From Phoronis australis (taxonomy: Eukaryota; Phoronida; Phoronidae): a DNA stretch of 64,000 nt. The DNA lies in NCBI GenBank assembly GCA_002633005.1, contig NMRA01000012.1, forward strand, positions 335,479-399,478. The letters are read 5' to 3'. This document shows, piece after piece, positions 31,195-43,100 of this stretch (position 1 is its first letter; the number at the start of each line of letters is the position of its first letter). The translations under genes and the position numbers were made by a program. The notes under the pieces were generated by a model, which was not told the origin of the DNA, searched no databases, and saw only the letters and a list, made by a program, of their open reading frames with translations.

Positions 31195-34100
31195 CTGCAT
31201 ACAAAGAGTCATAGTCATCTGTACCAAGTCTAAACATTATGATATATTGACATAACATTAGCAGTAGCAGTTAATAAAACTGTGTCCAGGTAGGCAGTCA
31301 GCCTGGTATTCCTCTTACATATTATACTCATATTGTTTTCGGAACAGAAGTGACATCACCAAAAAGTCACATGAGCTTTTCTTAAATCCTCTTATGCATG
31401 ACTATAACAATTAATTGTGGGAAATATGTACAATAACAACATGTGAGTTGTAAATATATTTCTCACAATTCATCGTTATGGGCATGCGAAAGAAGGTTCG
31501 GCACTCCATTCTAACAAAGTCCAGAAATCACTTCTAAGCACAGAACGAAGCAAGTTCAGACCACTGTTAAGACCACAAGTGGCCTAAATCAAAACTATCT
31601 GAAAGAGGTGAAGTATTAAATACTCACAAATGACAATAAATACTTTCAAACAAGCCAACACCTGCTCACAACAATTCACATTGGACTGAAACAAACAAAC
31701 CTCTTTTTTATTCCAATTAACTCACCTGCTCAAATGACTTGAGTCCAGCTTTCCTTCCAATATTAACCATTTGCTGTAGCACTGCTTCATTCACATTCTG
31801 CAAAGATATAAACACTGTTACAGGAGGGTGTTGTGGAATTACAATCTGTTCTAGTCTAGACTAGAATACACTTTAAGTGACTGAAAGGATTGCCTGAGGT
31901 CAACCTCAGTGTTGAATCGAACCTACAACCTATGTGGTCGTAGCCTAACACTTCAAAGGTGTAGCTAAACCCACTCAATAAATGCCAAGAGTATTTTAGT
32001 CGTATTTTACTGGTTAAGTCACTGATGTAGATTTCAGCTAACATCTGGTGGATAACAATGAGAATTGACAATTTGCAATAAAATCACAAAAACATGATGT
32101 ATTTTGTTGTTTTATAGCCCTAATCAAAACTGATAACTTAAGAAATTTATCCCGTCTAATAATAATCCCTAAAATGCATTTTTTAGCACAAAAACCGAGT
32201 GTTCTCCTCGACCTGTTTTGACTCGACGCAGTAACGAGTTTAAATTTTGCCGTGTCGAGTTTGGAGAATGCGCGTCGAGTTTGAAAAGTGCTACGCTAAG
32301 TTAAAACTTTGGCTGGCTTGGCACTTTTGCCCTCAGAATCAAAAATGAGGGTGAATTTGCCAACATCAACCATAGTTCCTAATAATATGAGACAGTTAAC
32401 AATACATATATGACTTAATTTTTGTAATAATATAGTGTTAATAATATAGTATTATTGCCAAAAAAAATCTGAAGAAATTCTTTTTCTAACATAATTTTAT
32501 GGTGTCAGCTACCTTACCTTAATAATTGACTGCCAGCAATATTATTTTAAATTTAAAATTTTGCACTTAAACCTGTAAATTAACAATCTGATATGCTTAG
32601 TTTAAAGGATTTTGATTTTTACTGACATCTGGTAGCGAATTAGAATTTATTCAATTAGACAACAGGTGTCACTAAAAACTAGGTCACACCCTTAGTAGTA
32701 TTTAATAAGTAGAATTCAAGGTACCTAAACTACACGGTCAACGGACTCATAAACACGGGCATGGATGCATGAACAGAACTCACGGACCTGCAAACACCGT
32801 CCACTGACTCACAAACACGGGAACGGACTCACAAAACACGATCCACGCACCCAAATACACGGGACACGGACTCATATTCACGAGGAAACACGGTTAACGG
32901 ACCGCCAAACATGGGCCACGGACTCATCAGCTTTCTGGGTCAGCTGACATCTCCATTTTGTCCGTAAACCATGTTTAGCGGTCCGTTAACCGTGTTTCCT
33001 CGTGAATATGAGTCCGTGTCCCGTGTATTTGGGTGCATGGATCGTGTTCTGCGAGTCCGTTCCCGTGTTCGTGAGTCAGTGGACAGTGTTTGCAGCTCCG
33101 TGAGTCGTGTTCATGCATCCGTGGGCCGTGTTTACGAGTCCGTTAACCGTGTAGTTTAGGTACCTTGGAATTGATACTAGAATTGACATTTTTATTATTA
33201 AAGGAACTTATAACCTTTAGGTTGATTTTCTGAGTCTGTAATGAATGCTTTGGAGGACTTATAGTGAAAGATTGGTAGGAAAGTCAAAAAGTAGGTCACA
33301 CCAATTCAGTGTACATTTTAAAATGTATGTAAATACACAGTGACCATGTTGTTAGGGAAAGAACAGTGTTTACTACTAACAAAAAAAAATTTGCGGCGAG
33401 TTTAGATTTTTTGTTGTGGAGAACACTGTAATGTCCTTTTAAAAGTTTCCAGTACAACGTGCTTAAATTGCTAAATTACACAATGATACTGTGGACAGAG
33501 TGGAGTTCATTATTTGCTCGCAAGATAATAATCCTCAGTATACACTTGATTTATTGTTACTTGAAGTTGGGAGATTTTGACATCACCTAATTATAGCTAT
33601 GCTTCATCTCACTTAACAGTACTTTTATTGATAAAGTGCATAATTCATATATTAAGCAAGTAGTACAAAAGGCGACAATTAAAACAAACTAAAAGCAAAC
33701 ATCAGATAATTCAGCCATTTTGTTTTGTGTAATATGTTCATACTGACCTCATCCTGACACAACTTCTTCACACTTCCTGACAGTCCCAAGTTCTCATTCA
33801 CCCACTTACTGAATGGGTCAAAGTCTGGCACAACCACTGCCACAAGGAAAGCCTGAAACGGGGGGGCATAGTGGGTAGAAACATCACAAGCAACACACCA
33901 ACAAAACAGAGTGAAAAACTATACCAAAGTTATGAATATAAAGATTCAATAATGCTCAATTCTTGTCAGAGATTAAATTCTAAGATATGAGATTGCGCTT
34001 ACTTGGGATACACAATGTGATCCAGTTGAAGTAAAAAATTACTATTCTAAGTCACATAGAAAAAACCTAACATTGAAGTTCGCCAACATCAACCTGAAGT

Positions 34101-37100
34101 GTGTAAGGTCAAATTTCACTATGTGGCACCAATATCGTGCATTCACATGCAACTCTCAGTCCACAAACACTAACATGCTGCTTCTCTCATTTCTCTCCTT
34201 GCTAAAGCCAGATAAAGAAAAGAAGACATTTTCTTCATTTGTGCGACTTGACAAATATCAAAGGACTATACTTCTGGTAAGAGCTACTATGACTATGTTC
34301 TAGTGTGAGTGAATTTTTTTTTTTGTGTTTTCACAGCAAAAAAGAACTTGCTAGGTTAGTTAGACACCTAAAGGATGAGTCAATGGTACCTGTAAACTAT
34401 CACCATGAACAAATGCTTGGGCCACAAGTGGCGCCCTCATGTAGACATTTTCTATCTTCTCAGGAGCGATGTACTCTCCTTGAGCCAACTTGAAGATGTG
34501 CTTTTTTCGGTCAAACAGTTTTATTGTCATGTTCTGCAATAGAAGTCATAAGTTATAATACAGTAAAACAACACATCGTAATAAAATCACTGTAAATTAG
34601 GCAGTTTTTGCGCAAGTCAAAAATGAACAAAACGCTCTTCCAGAAAGCAATTTAGAATGTAACCAAGTCTCAGACAGTATGCATGAAAAAGAAAGGACTT
34701 GGGCCAGGAAAAATTAAGTTAATTTAGTAGCCAAAAAAACACATTACTGTGCATCAAGGCCAAGTTCTTCCTTACAGAAGAGCAAATGTTACGAAAAAAG
34801 GGAATTATAGTACAGTAGAGCAACAACAACAAACTACACGCAAATCATCAAGGTGTCTTAAATACACAAAGTAGGCATGTCAAAGGAGACCTGGTTAATA
34901 CGATATTTTGAAATTTTAACAACGAAATCTTATACATGAGGTCACATTCATAACATGACTGGAAGCAGGTGCTTTAAAATCTCAGACTTCAGACAACAGT
35001 CACTGCAAGGTTTGACCTTTATCTCTTTTTTTGAAAATTTCTTACATTTTGCGAATGCACAAAACTCTTCAAAACGTTGCCTGCTAGTTACTATGGCACA
35101 GAACCAGAAAATAGTGACAATTACTTTTGTGTTACTTATCAATCAAAAAAAGAAAATTAAATAAATTTTCACTTGTTCGATAGTATGGTGACAACTTATT
35201 GTGCGCACAGACAACATTTTACTTTACATCATGTGACTACCCACCTCAGTCCATTCTCCAATATCACCAGTGTGCAACCAACCCTCACTGTCTAGTGCCT
35301 CTGCTGTCTTCTCAGGATCACCGAGGTAACCTTTGAACACGTTGGTACCTTTTATACACACCTGAGGACAGACAAAAATTCATGTATCTCTGGAACCAAG
35401 TCTGCAACACCATAATGGTGTCCAGAGAAAGTCAAATCACCTGTTTCTTACCAGTGTGTCAAACAAACTGATTCAGGAGTCCGTTTGCAAGACAATAGGG
35501 TGTGGTGGCCTTTACATGTCAAGGATTGATAGCTGTGAACATGCAACAAATTAACAATTGTTTTTCGACAACCTGAACAGACAAATGATAAAATTTCAAC
35601 ACTATTACAATCATGGCAATTGAAGGCCCTTACTTTGCTATGAAAGAAATAGCAACATGTGATGCATCGTCATGATATGTTTGAATTTTCATGAAAACAC
35701 GAGACTGGCTTGCATTTTACAGTGCCAGTCTGACGAGGAAGCGATAACATTGTACAGTAAATTATCTTGCTTCACTGTGTCTGATACTGAGACACTATGA
35801 CTAAGGAAAATGCAGGTACTACATATCACAGTCACACTGTTAACGACTCAAGATCTTGACGATTCTGCCCAGATACACATCTGCTTTAATTTTCAAAACA
35901 AACAGTTTATGCCATGTGTAATCACGATATTCCGCAATAATTTCTTACATTTTGATACACAATAATCATCATATTGTCTGCATGTGTAATGCTTACAAGA
36001 CAGATAAAATGTTGCGTATTTTATTCTTATGCTCAACAAGTGTGAACATACTGATATGAACAAAATGATTAAGGCACAATACCATGTAATCTGCACTTAA
36101 GCCTTTACAGCACAGAGACGCTGTAAAAGGCCTCGTCTTTGACAAAGTAAAATAAAATGTCCATTACTTATACCGTAACACAACGTTCTAAGAAACTTTA
36201 CAATCATCCAATACCTCGCCTCTTTTATCCTTTGCAAAGTAGTTCATCTCAGGCACATCCATCAACTTAATATAGTTACATGGCAGAGGGAAACCAACAT
36301 GGCCTGAAATGAAACCACCAACATTGACTATTATCTCGGGTAGACTGGACATAATTAGAATATATGAACAGAAATTGACAGGACAACTAAAAGGATTCCT
36401 GTACTTTGTAGATACCAACTGACAGGACAACCAAAAGGGTGTCTGTATTGTGTAGATACCAATTGACAGCACAACCAAAAGGGTGTCTGTATTGTGTAGA
36501 TACCAACTGACAGGACAACCAAAAGGGTGTCTGTATTGTGTAGATACCAATTGACAGGACAACCAAAAGGGTGTCTGTATTGTGTAGATACCAATTGACA
36601 GGACAACCAAAAGGGTGTCTGTATTGTGTAGATACCAATTGACAGGACAACCAAAAGGGTGTCTGTATTGTGTAGATACCAATTGACAGGATAACCAAAA
36701 GGGTGTCTGTACTGTGTAGATACCAACTGACAGGATAACCAAAAGGGTGTCTGTACTGTGTAGATACCAATTGACAGGATAACCAAAAGGGTGTCTGTAC
36801 TGTGTAGATACCAACTGACAGGATAACCAAAAGGGTGTCTGTACTGTGTAGATACCAATTGACAGGATAACCAAAAGGGTGTCTGTACTGTGTAGATACC
36901 AACTGACAGGATAACCAAAAGGGTGTCTGTACTGTGTAGATACCAATTGACAGGATAACCAAAAGGGTGTCTGTACTGTGTAGATACCAACTGACAGGAT
37001 AACCAAAAGGGTGTCTGTACTGTGTAGATACCAATTGACAGGATAACCAAAAGGGTGTCTGTACTGTGTAGATACCAACTGACAGGATAACCAAAAGGGT

Positions 37101-40100
37101 GTCTGTACTGTGTAGATACCAATTGACAGGATAACCAAAAGGGTGTCTGTACTGTGTAGATACCAATTGACAGGATAACCAAAAGGGTGTCTGTACTGTG
37201 TAGATACCAATTGACAGGATAACCAAAAGGGTGTCTGTACTGTGTAGATACCAATTGACAGGATAACCAAAAGGGTGTCTGTACTGTGTAGATACCAATT
37301 GACAGGATAACCAAAAGGGTGTCTGTACTGTGTAGATACCAATTGACAGGATAACCAAAAGGGTGTCTGTACTGTGTAGATACCAATTGACAGGATAACC
37401 AAAAGGGTGTCTGTACTGTGTAGATACCAATTGACAGGATAACCAAAAGGGTGTCTGTACTGTGTAGATACCAATTGACAGGATAACCAAAAGGGTGTCT
37501 GTACTGTGTAGATACCAATTGACAGGATAACCAAAAGGGTGTCTGTACTGTGTAGATACCAATTGACAGGATAACCAAAAGGGTGTCTGTACTGTGTAGA
37601 TACCAATTGACAGGATAACCAAAAGGGTGTCTGTACTGTGTAGATACCAATTGACAGGATAACCAAAAGGGTGTCTGTACTGTGTAGATACCAATTGACA
37701 GGATAACCAAAAGGGTGTCTGTACTGTGTAGATACCAATTGACAGGACAACCAAAAGGGTGTCTGTACTGTGTAGATACCAATTGACAGGACAACCAAAA
37801 GGGTGTCTGTACTGTGTAGATACCAATTGACAGGACAACCAAAAGGGTGTCTGTACTGTGTAGATACCAATTGACAGGACAACCAAAAGAGTGTCTGTAC
37901 TGTGTAGTTTCCAACTGACAGAACAACCAAAAGGGTGTCTGTACTGTATAGATACCAATTGACAGGACAACCAAAAGGGTGTCTGTACTGTGTAGATACC
38001 AATTGACAGGACAACCAAAAGGGTGTCTGTACTGTGTAGATACCAATTGACAGGACAACCAAAAGAGTGTCTGTACTGTGTAGTTTCCAACTGACAGAAC
38101 AACCAAAAGGGTGTCTGTACTGTATAGATACCAATTGACAGGACAACCAAAAGGGTGTCTGTACTGTGTAGATACCAATTGACAGGACAACCAAAAGGGT
38201 GTCTGTACTGTGCAGTTTCCAACTGACAGAACAACCAAAAGGGTGTCTGTACTGTATAGATACCAATTGACAGGACAACCAAAAGGGTGTCTGTACTGTG
38301 TAGATACCAACTGACAAGACAATCACAAGAGTGTCTGTACTGTATAGATACCAATTGACAGGACAGCCAAAAGGGTGTCTGTACTGTATAGATACCAATT
38401 GACATGACAACCAAAAGAGTGCCTGTACTGTGTAGTTTCCAACTGACAAGACAACAAAAGGGTGTCTGTACTGTATAGATACCAATTGACAGGACAACCA
38501 AAAGGGTGTCTGTACTGTGTAGATATCAATTTTGACAATAATCAGAATCCAATCCAGACAAAATTCAATCTCTTGTGGTAATGTGAATTTCTTCTGATTT
38601 CAATTCAAATTAAAGCCTGCCTCTAAGCAAGGAGACTATAAAATTTACTCAGCTCTCAAATGTGGAAAAGTTTAAGAATATCAACACGCATTACCAGGTT
38701 CTGCATCACCAACTGCTGACAGTGAGGACACCGCCCCACTTTCAGTTTGACCGTAACCTTCCAACACCTGCGGGAGAAAGAGAAATGAATACCGAAAGAA
38801 CCACATGATAAAACATCACAAAAGGTGGAGGTGTCCCTAAAGATGTTTAATGATCAGTTGGTAAGAAAAAGTTCATCAAAGGTGGCTGGGAAAGTGGAAG
38901 AAACAGTGGTTTTTAAGAGCCTAAAGTAGGTAAGTATGAACACATTTCAAAGTAGTAATCCACCAGGATACAGCACTAGTTGTTGACAAGATGGTGTAAT
39001 GCAGTGATTTGACCATGGAATCCTTGTGTGGAAACTCCAGTTCAATTTTCCAGTACATTATTGCTTATCAGAGAACAGTATTGTAATACTCAATAGGTTT
39101 TATGTTGCATAAACACATCTTACTACTAAACAAGTGTCTCCCACTCGTCTGCATTTGAATGGAGTAGCTGACACATAAATTGGAAAGACTGCCAAGGGCT
39201 GTTCCAGTAAGATCAGTATGGGAGGGAAAGGCAATTTTTAACCTGCCACCCATATTTCTGTTTTATTTTCCTAGGCTACCTCCAATAATTCCAAGTTACT
39301 TTGGAATGCAACAACCCATATTTTTTATTCTATTTGGCATCTCGAACAAGTTCTTCATGTCCTGCCAAACCAAATACGAGTTTTCAGGTGCATAAAAATA
39401 ATTGAGCACTGTTAAATATATTTATCTTAAAATATGTCTTACAATTTTCCAATGTAATGGTAGCATACGTATGCATATATTGCTGCATGGATTAATGTTA
39501 CAGAGTGATCCAGAATTACTGGCGCTCAATTATTCTCATTTTCATAAAAAATACTTGTCACTCCCGCATTCATAAATTGCTGAACACTTGAGGGGTATTT
39601 AAGGGCTGTTCCAGTAAAATCCGTGTGGGAGGGGGGGGGACGGCAGTAGAAATAAAAATTCATGGGTGGTGGTCTTCAGAAAAAAACTCAAATTATGGGT
39701 GGTCGTTCCTGTAAGAAGTGATGCATTAAAAATGGGTGGTATTTTTTGACCTGTTAATGTCGATAGGTTGGTTACTTCAGCCAGGTTGGTTACTTCAGCC
39801 GTAAAAACTCAAAAATAAATGCAATTGTCCTAACTTATCCAAATACAAAAAAGCCCATATTGCCAGTGAACAGAGTGCAATATGTTCACTAAGCCATTAA
39901 TCAAGTCATGGGCAACTCGATTTGAGCCAACTGTTTGTCTGCAGTCCTATTGAATTGAAAAGTTATGCAACACTGAACTGGTGTTAACACATATAAGAAA
40001 ATTGATGATTTTTAAATAAAAAGTATGAGAAGTAAGATAAACAAGTTCCAATATTCACTTGACATAGAAGTATAGAAGTTTGAGATTCATAGATCCTTAT

Positions 40101-43100
40101 AAATGAAAAAATGTTCATTGAAATTATAGACACATGGTGAACAGAGACACCTGGTGGCTGCCAAAAGTATTGCTCACAGGCTACTTTAGTTTTTGGCAAT
40201 ATTGGACAAGACAACTAGTTCTTGTCTGTTAGTCATCTAAGTTCTTAACAGGTCCTCCTGGAGGCAATTTGTTTGCAAGTGTTGGATTTTATATTTTAAC
40301 CTATTAAAAATAATTAAAAAATTATGGGTCATGGGTTGGAGAAATAAATGAAAAAAACGGGCGGTGGGTATGAAATAAAAGTGCCTTCCCCCCCTCCCAT
40401 ACAGATTTTGCTGGAACAGCCCTAAGTGATTAAGATAAAAATTCTAATTTAATTGGGCCATTATGAACACAAGGCAAGCCAACCCATTGTGTGATAACTG
40501 GGTATGGTCAACCACTGCTACCACTAGGAGTCACCACTGTTTATCAATCACCAAACATTTACAGAACAGGTGATAATACCCAGCACAACCACTTTTTGGA
40601 TCAGGAAAAAATCAACAGTGGTTAAAATTTGATTTTTTACCAGAACAACAATTGGTAACCTGCATTTGTTCAGAACACAACCACCTACAATTCTTATCCA
40701 AGCGCCCCCTCTACCACAACCCCCCCCCCTTNCTTCCCATACGGATTCTACAGCAAAGTTCTTTCCTTGAACTGACATGCAAGTCATGGCGCTAACCATG
40801 TGTATACACGTAGTAACATGTCATATCTAACCATGTGTGTACACGTAGTACCATGTCATATCTAACCATGTGTGCACACGTAGTACCATGTCATATCTAA
40901 CCATGTGTGTACATGTAGTACCATGTCATACCTAACCATGTGTGTACACGTAGTACCATTACATATCTAACCATGTGTGTATACGGAGTACCGTGTCATA
41001 TCTGACCATGAGTGTACACGTAGTACCATGTCATATCTAACCATGTGTGCATACGGAGTACCATGTCATATCTGACCATGAGTGTACCCGTAGTACCATG
41101 TCATATCTAACCATGAGTGTACATGTGGTATCATGTCATATCTAACCATGTGTATACACGTAGTACCATGTCATATCTGATCATGTGTGTACACGTAGTA
41201 CCATGTCATATCTGACCATGTGTGTACACGTAGTACCATGTCATAGCTGACCATGTGTGTACACGTAGTACCATGTCATATCTAACCATGTGTGTACGCG
41301 TAGTACCATGTCATATCTGACCATGTGTGTACACGTAGTACCATGTCATATCTGACCGTGTGTGTATACGGAGTACCGTGTCATATCTAACCATGTGTGT
41401 ACACGTAGTACCATGTCATATCTGACCATGCAGATATCAAGTTTGCTTCATGTAGTTCTGTAATTAATACTAACATCAATATCATACATACCACACAGCC
41501 TGTTGCACACCGCAGGAATGAGAGAACTTTAACTGACAGAGGGGCGGAGCCACTGATGAGGAGGCGAACATTACCACCAAGTGTCTCCTGCACTTTTTTG
41601 AACACCAATTTGTCCCATATTGTGTTTTTGGAAATGACTTGTCTGTAACCAATAGAATACTTTAATCATTAGTAGTTCCATAAGCTAATAATTTTTTCCT
41701 TCCATCAAGCACATTAAGTAGTCACGTTTCATAGTTTACAATGTCCACTTAGTGTCCCAAATAGTGTTTTTGGAAATGATTTGTGTGTAAGCAAAAGAAC
41801 ACATCTGTTCATTAATATTTCCAGAAGTATCGTTTTCCCTTCCACAAAACCACATTAAGTAATCATGCTTAACAGTCAAGGAAAACTCAAAGGTATTTCT
41901 AGCACGAATGCTCTGGTGAAAACAAACTTTCATGTAGTGCCATTACCTTCCCAAGTCATGGTTCTGTAGACACATGCACAACATACCATGTACATGGAGC
42001 ATCAGAGCTTTGATAGCAATGTCCCCTCAATACGTACATATGTCTACCCTAAACTCCAAAATGGCAACTTCCTTAATTTACCACCATCACTATTCAACTA
42101 CTGATGATACAATGATCAAAACACAGATCTAGTTGTTGCATACCTCTGCAGGTCCCTTTGTTTGAATCTGCAGGCGAGATTAAACAGACACTTTTTCACA
42201 TTACTTTGGCTCACAGTATTCATCACTTGGTCGTACACTCGGTTCAGCAGTCTTGGTACGCTGGGGAAGATGGTCGGCTTTAACACCTTAATGTCGTCCA
42301 CCAGTTTCTTCACATCTCCTCGGAAAAAACCAATGGAACCGCCAACAAAGAGTAGTGCACCCTGCAAGTTGAAACAGAGAATTCATCTCTACATTTTACC
42401 GATAACCTTTTAATAAAGTATCACCAAAAGTTATTTATAATAAAAGAAAAAGTAAATACTTAAAATGGAAAATGCTCCTGTCAGCATGACCATATTAGGC
42501 CAAAAACTATTAAGTAGCAAAACTATAAAAAGATGTTAATACCAATGCTACAACTGTTTCACAACCTGGATTAAACTAAGCAGGAGAATTTGAGACGTGG
42601 CCCACGAAATGGCGACACAAACTCTTCATTTATTTCATTGAAATTACAATTTTTGCGAACTGTGAATTTTCGAAAAAATGCACTTGCTCCTATAACATTA
42701 GAAAACATGAAAACACAGCTAAAAATTGATGCATGACCAATGAAAAACATGACAAGAGCTGAAGGCTAAAAAAAAACACTAACACCAAGCTCTGAAATAA
42801 GCCATTGTAACTGACCTGCATCACTCGTTCATAGCCATGTGCCATAGGCAAGTAGGATATGACGATATCATCAGGGCCTACATCAATAGACTTGCCTAAC
42901 GTGACCAGACAGGCTGATATTGTTGCAACTAAGTTCTTGTGAGTCAACATGGCACCTTTGGGGTTACCTAAACAGACCGGCAATCACAGGATAACAATAA
43001 ATCTTAAGATGTTGATTGGAGACTTGTGAAAGATGGTTCATTATTATCAACCACTCCAAACACACACTGAGAGGGAAGGGGAAACAACCGAGGTACAATG

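Larger units (their letters stand above)
31798..33747 (-). other. ACSL intron 16 with nested repeats
   Basis: Contains a possible hAT-like repeat (about 32197-33428) and, inside it, the 451-bp foldback element at 32717-33167. No exon is recognised between. Confidence 0.6.
38768..41491 (-). other. ACSL intron 11 (2.7 kb) with MITEs and a minisatellite
   Basis: Holds a Harbinger-like MITE (39603-40422), fragments of related ends at 39196-39270 and about 40715-40755 (the latter with an N in a C run at 40732), and the 35-bp minisatellite. No coding exon. Confidence 0.7.

Noticed and set aside
36188-38501. Three overlapping - strand ORFs of 655-769 codons with a repetitive hydrophobic product
   Set aside because: They are the three frames of one 44-bp minisatellite whose unit has no stop on that strand. 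The array is intronic in ACSL, and the coding exon at its end has its own splice acceptor.
36373-38533. CRISPR-like array
   Set aside because: Units are contiguous with no unique spacers, and the DNA is animal. The same holds for the other arrays.
41736-41933. 65-codon - strand ORF containing IISKNTIWD
   Set aside because: The homology comes from the decayed duplicate of ACSL exon 11; there is no working acceptor.
42362-42815. Alternative gate-domain exon of ACSL, as in vertebrate ACSL1/6
   Set aside because: I looked for a second GGxxGFFxGD exon on the - strand in this intron and saw none.
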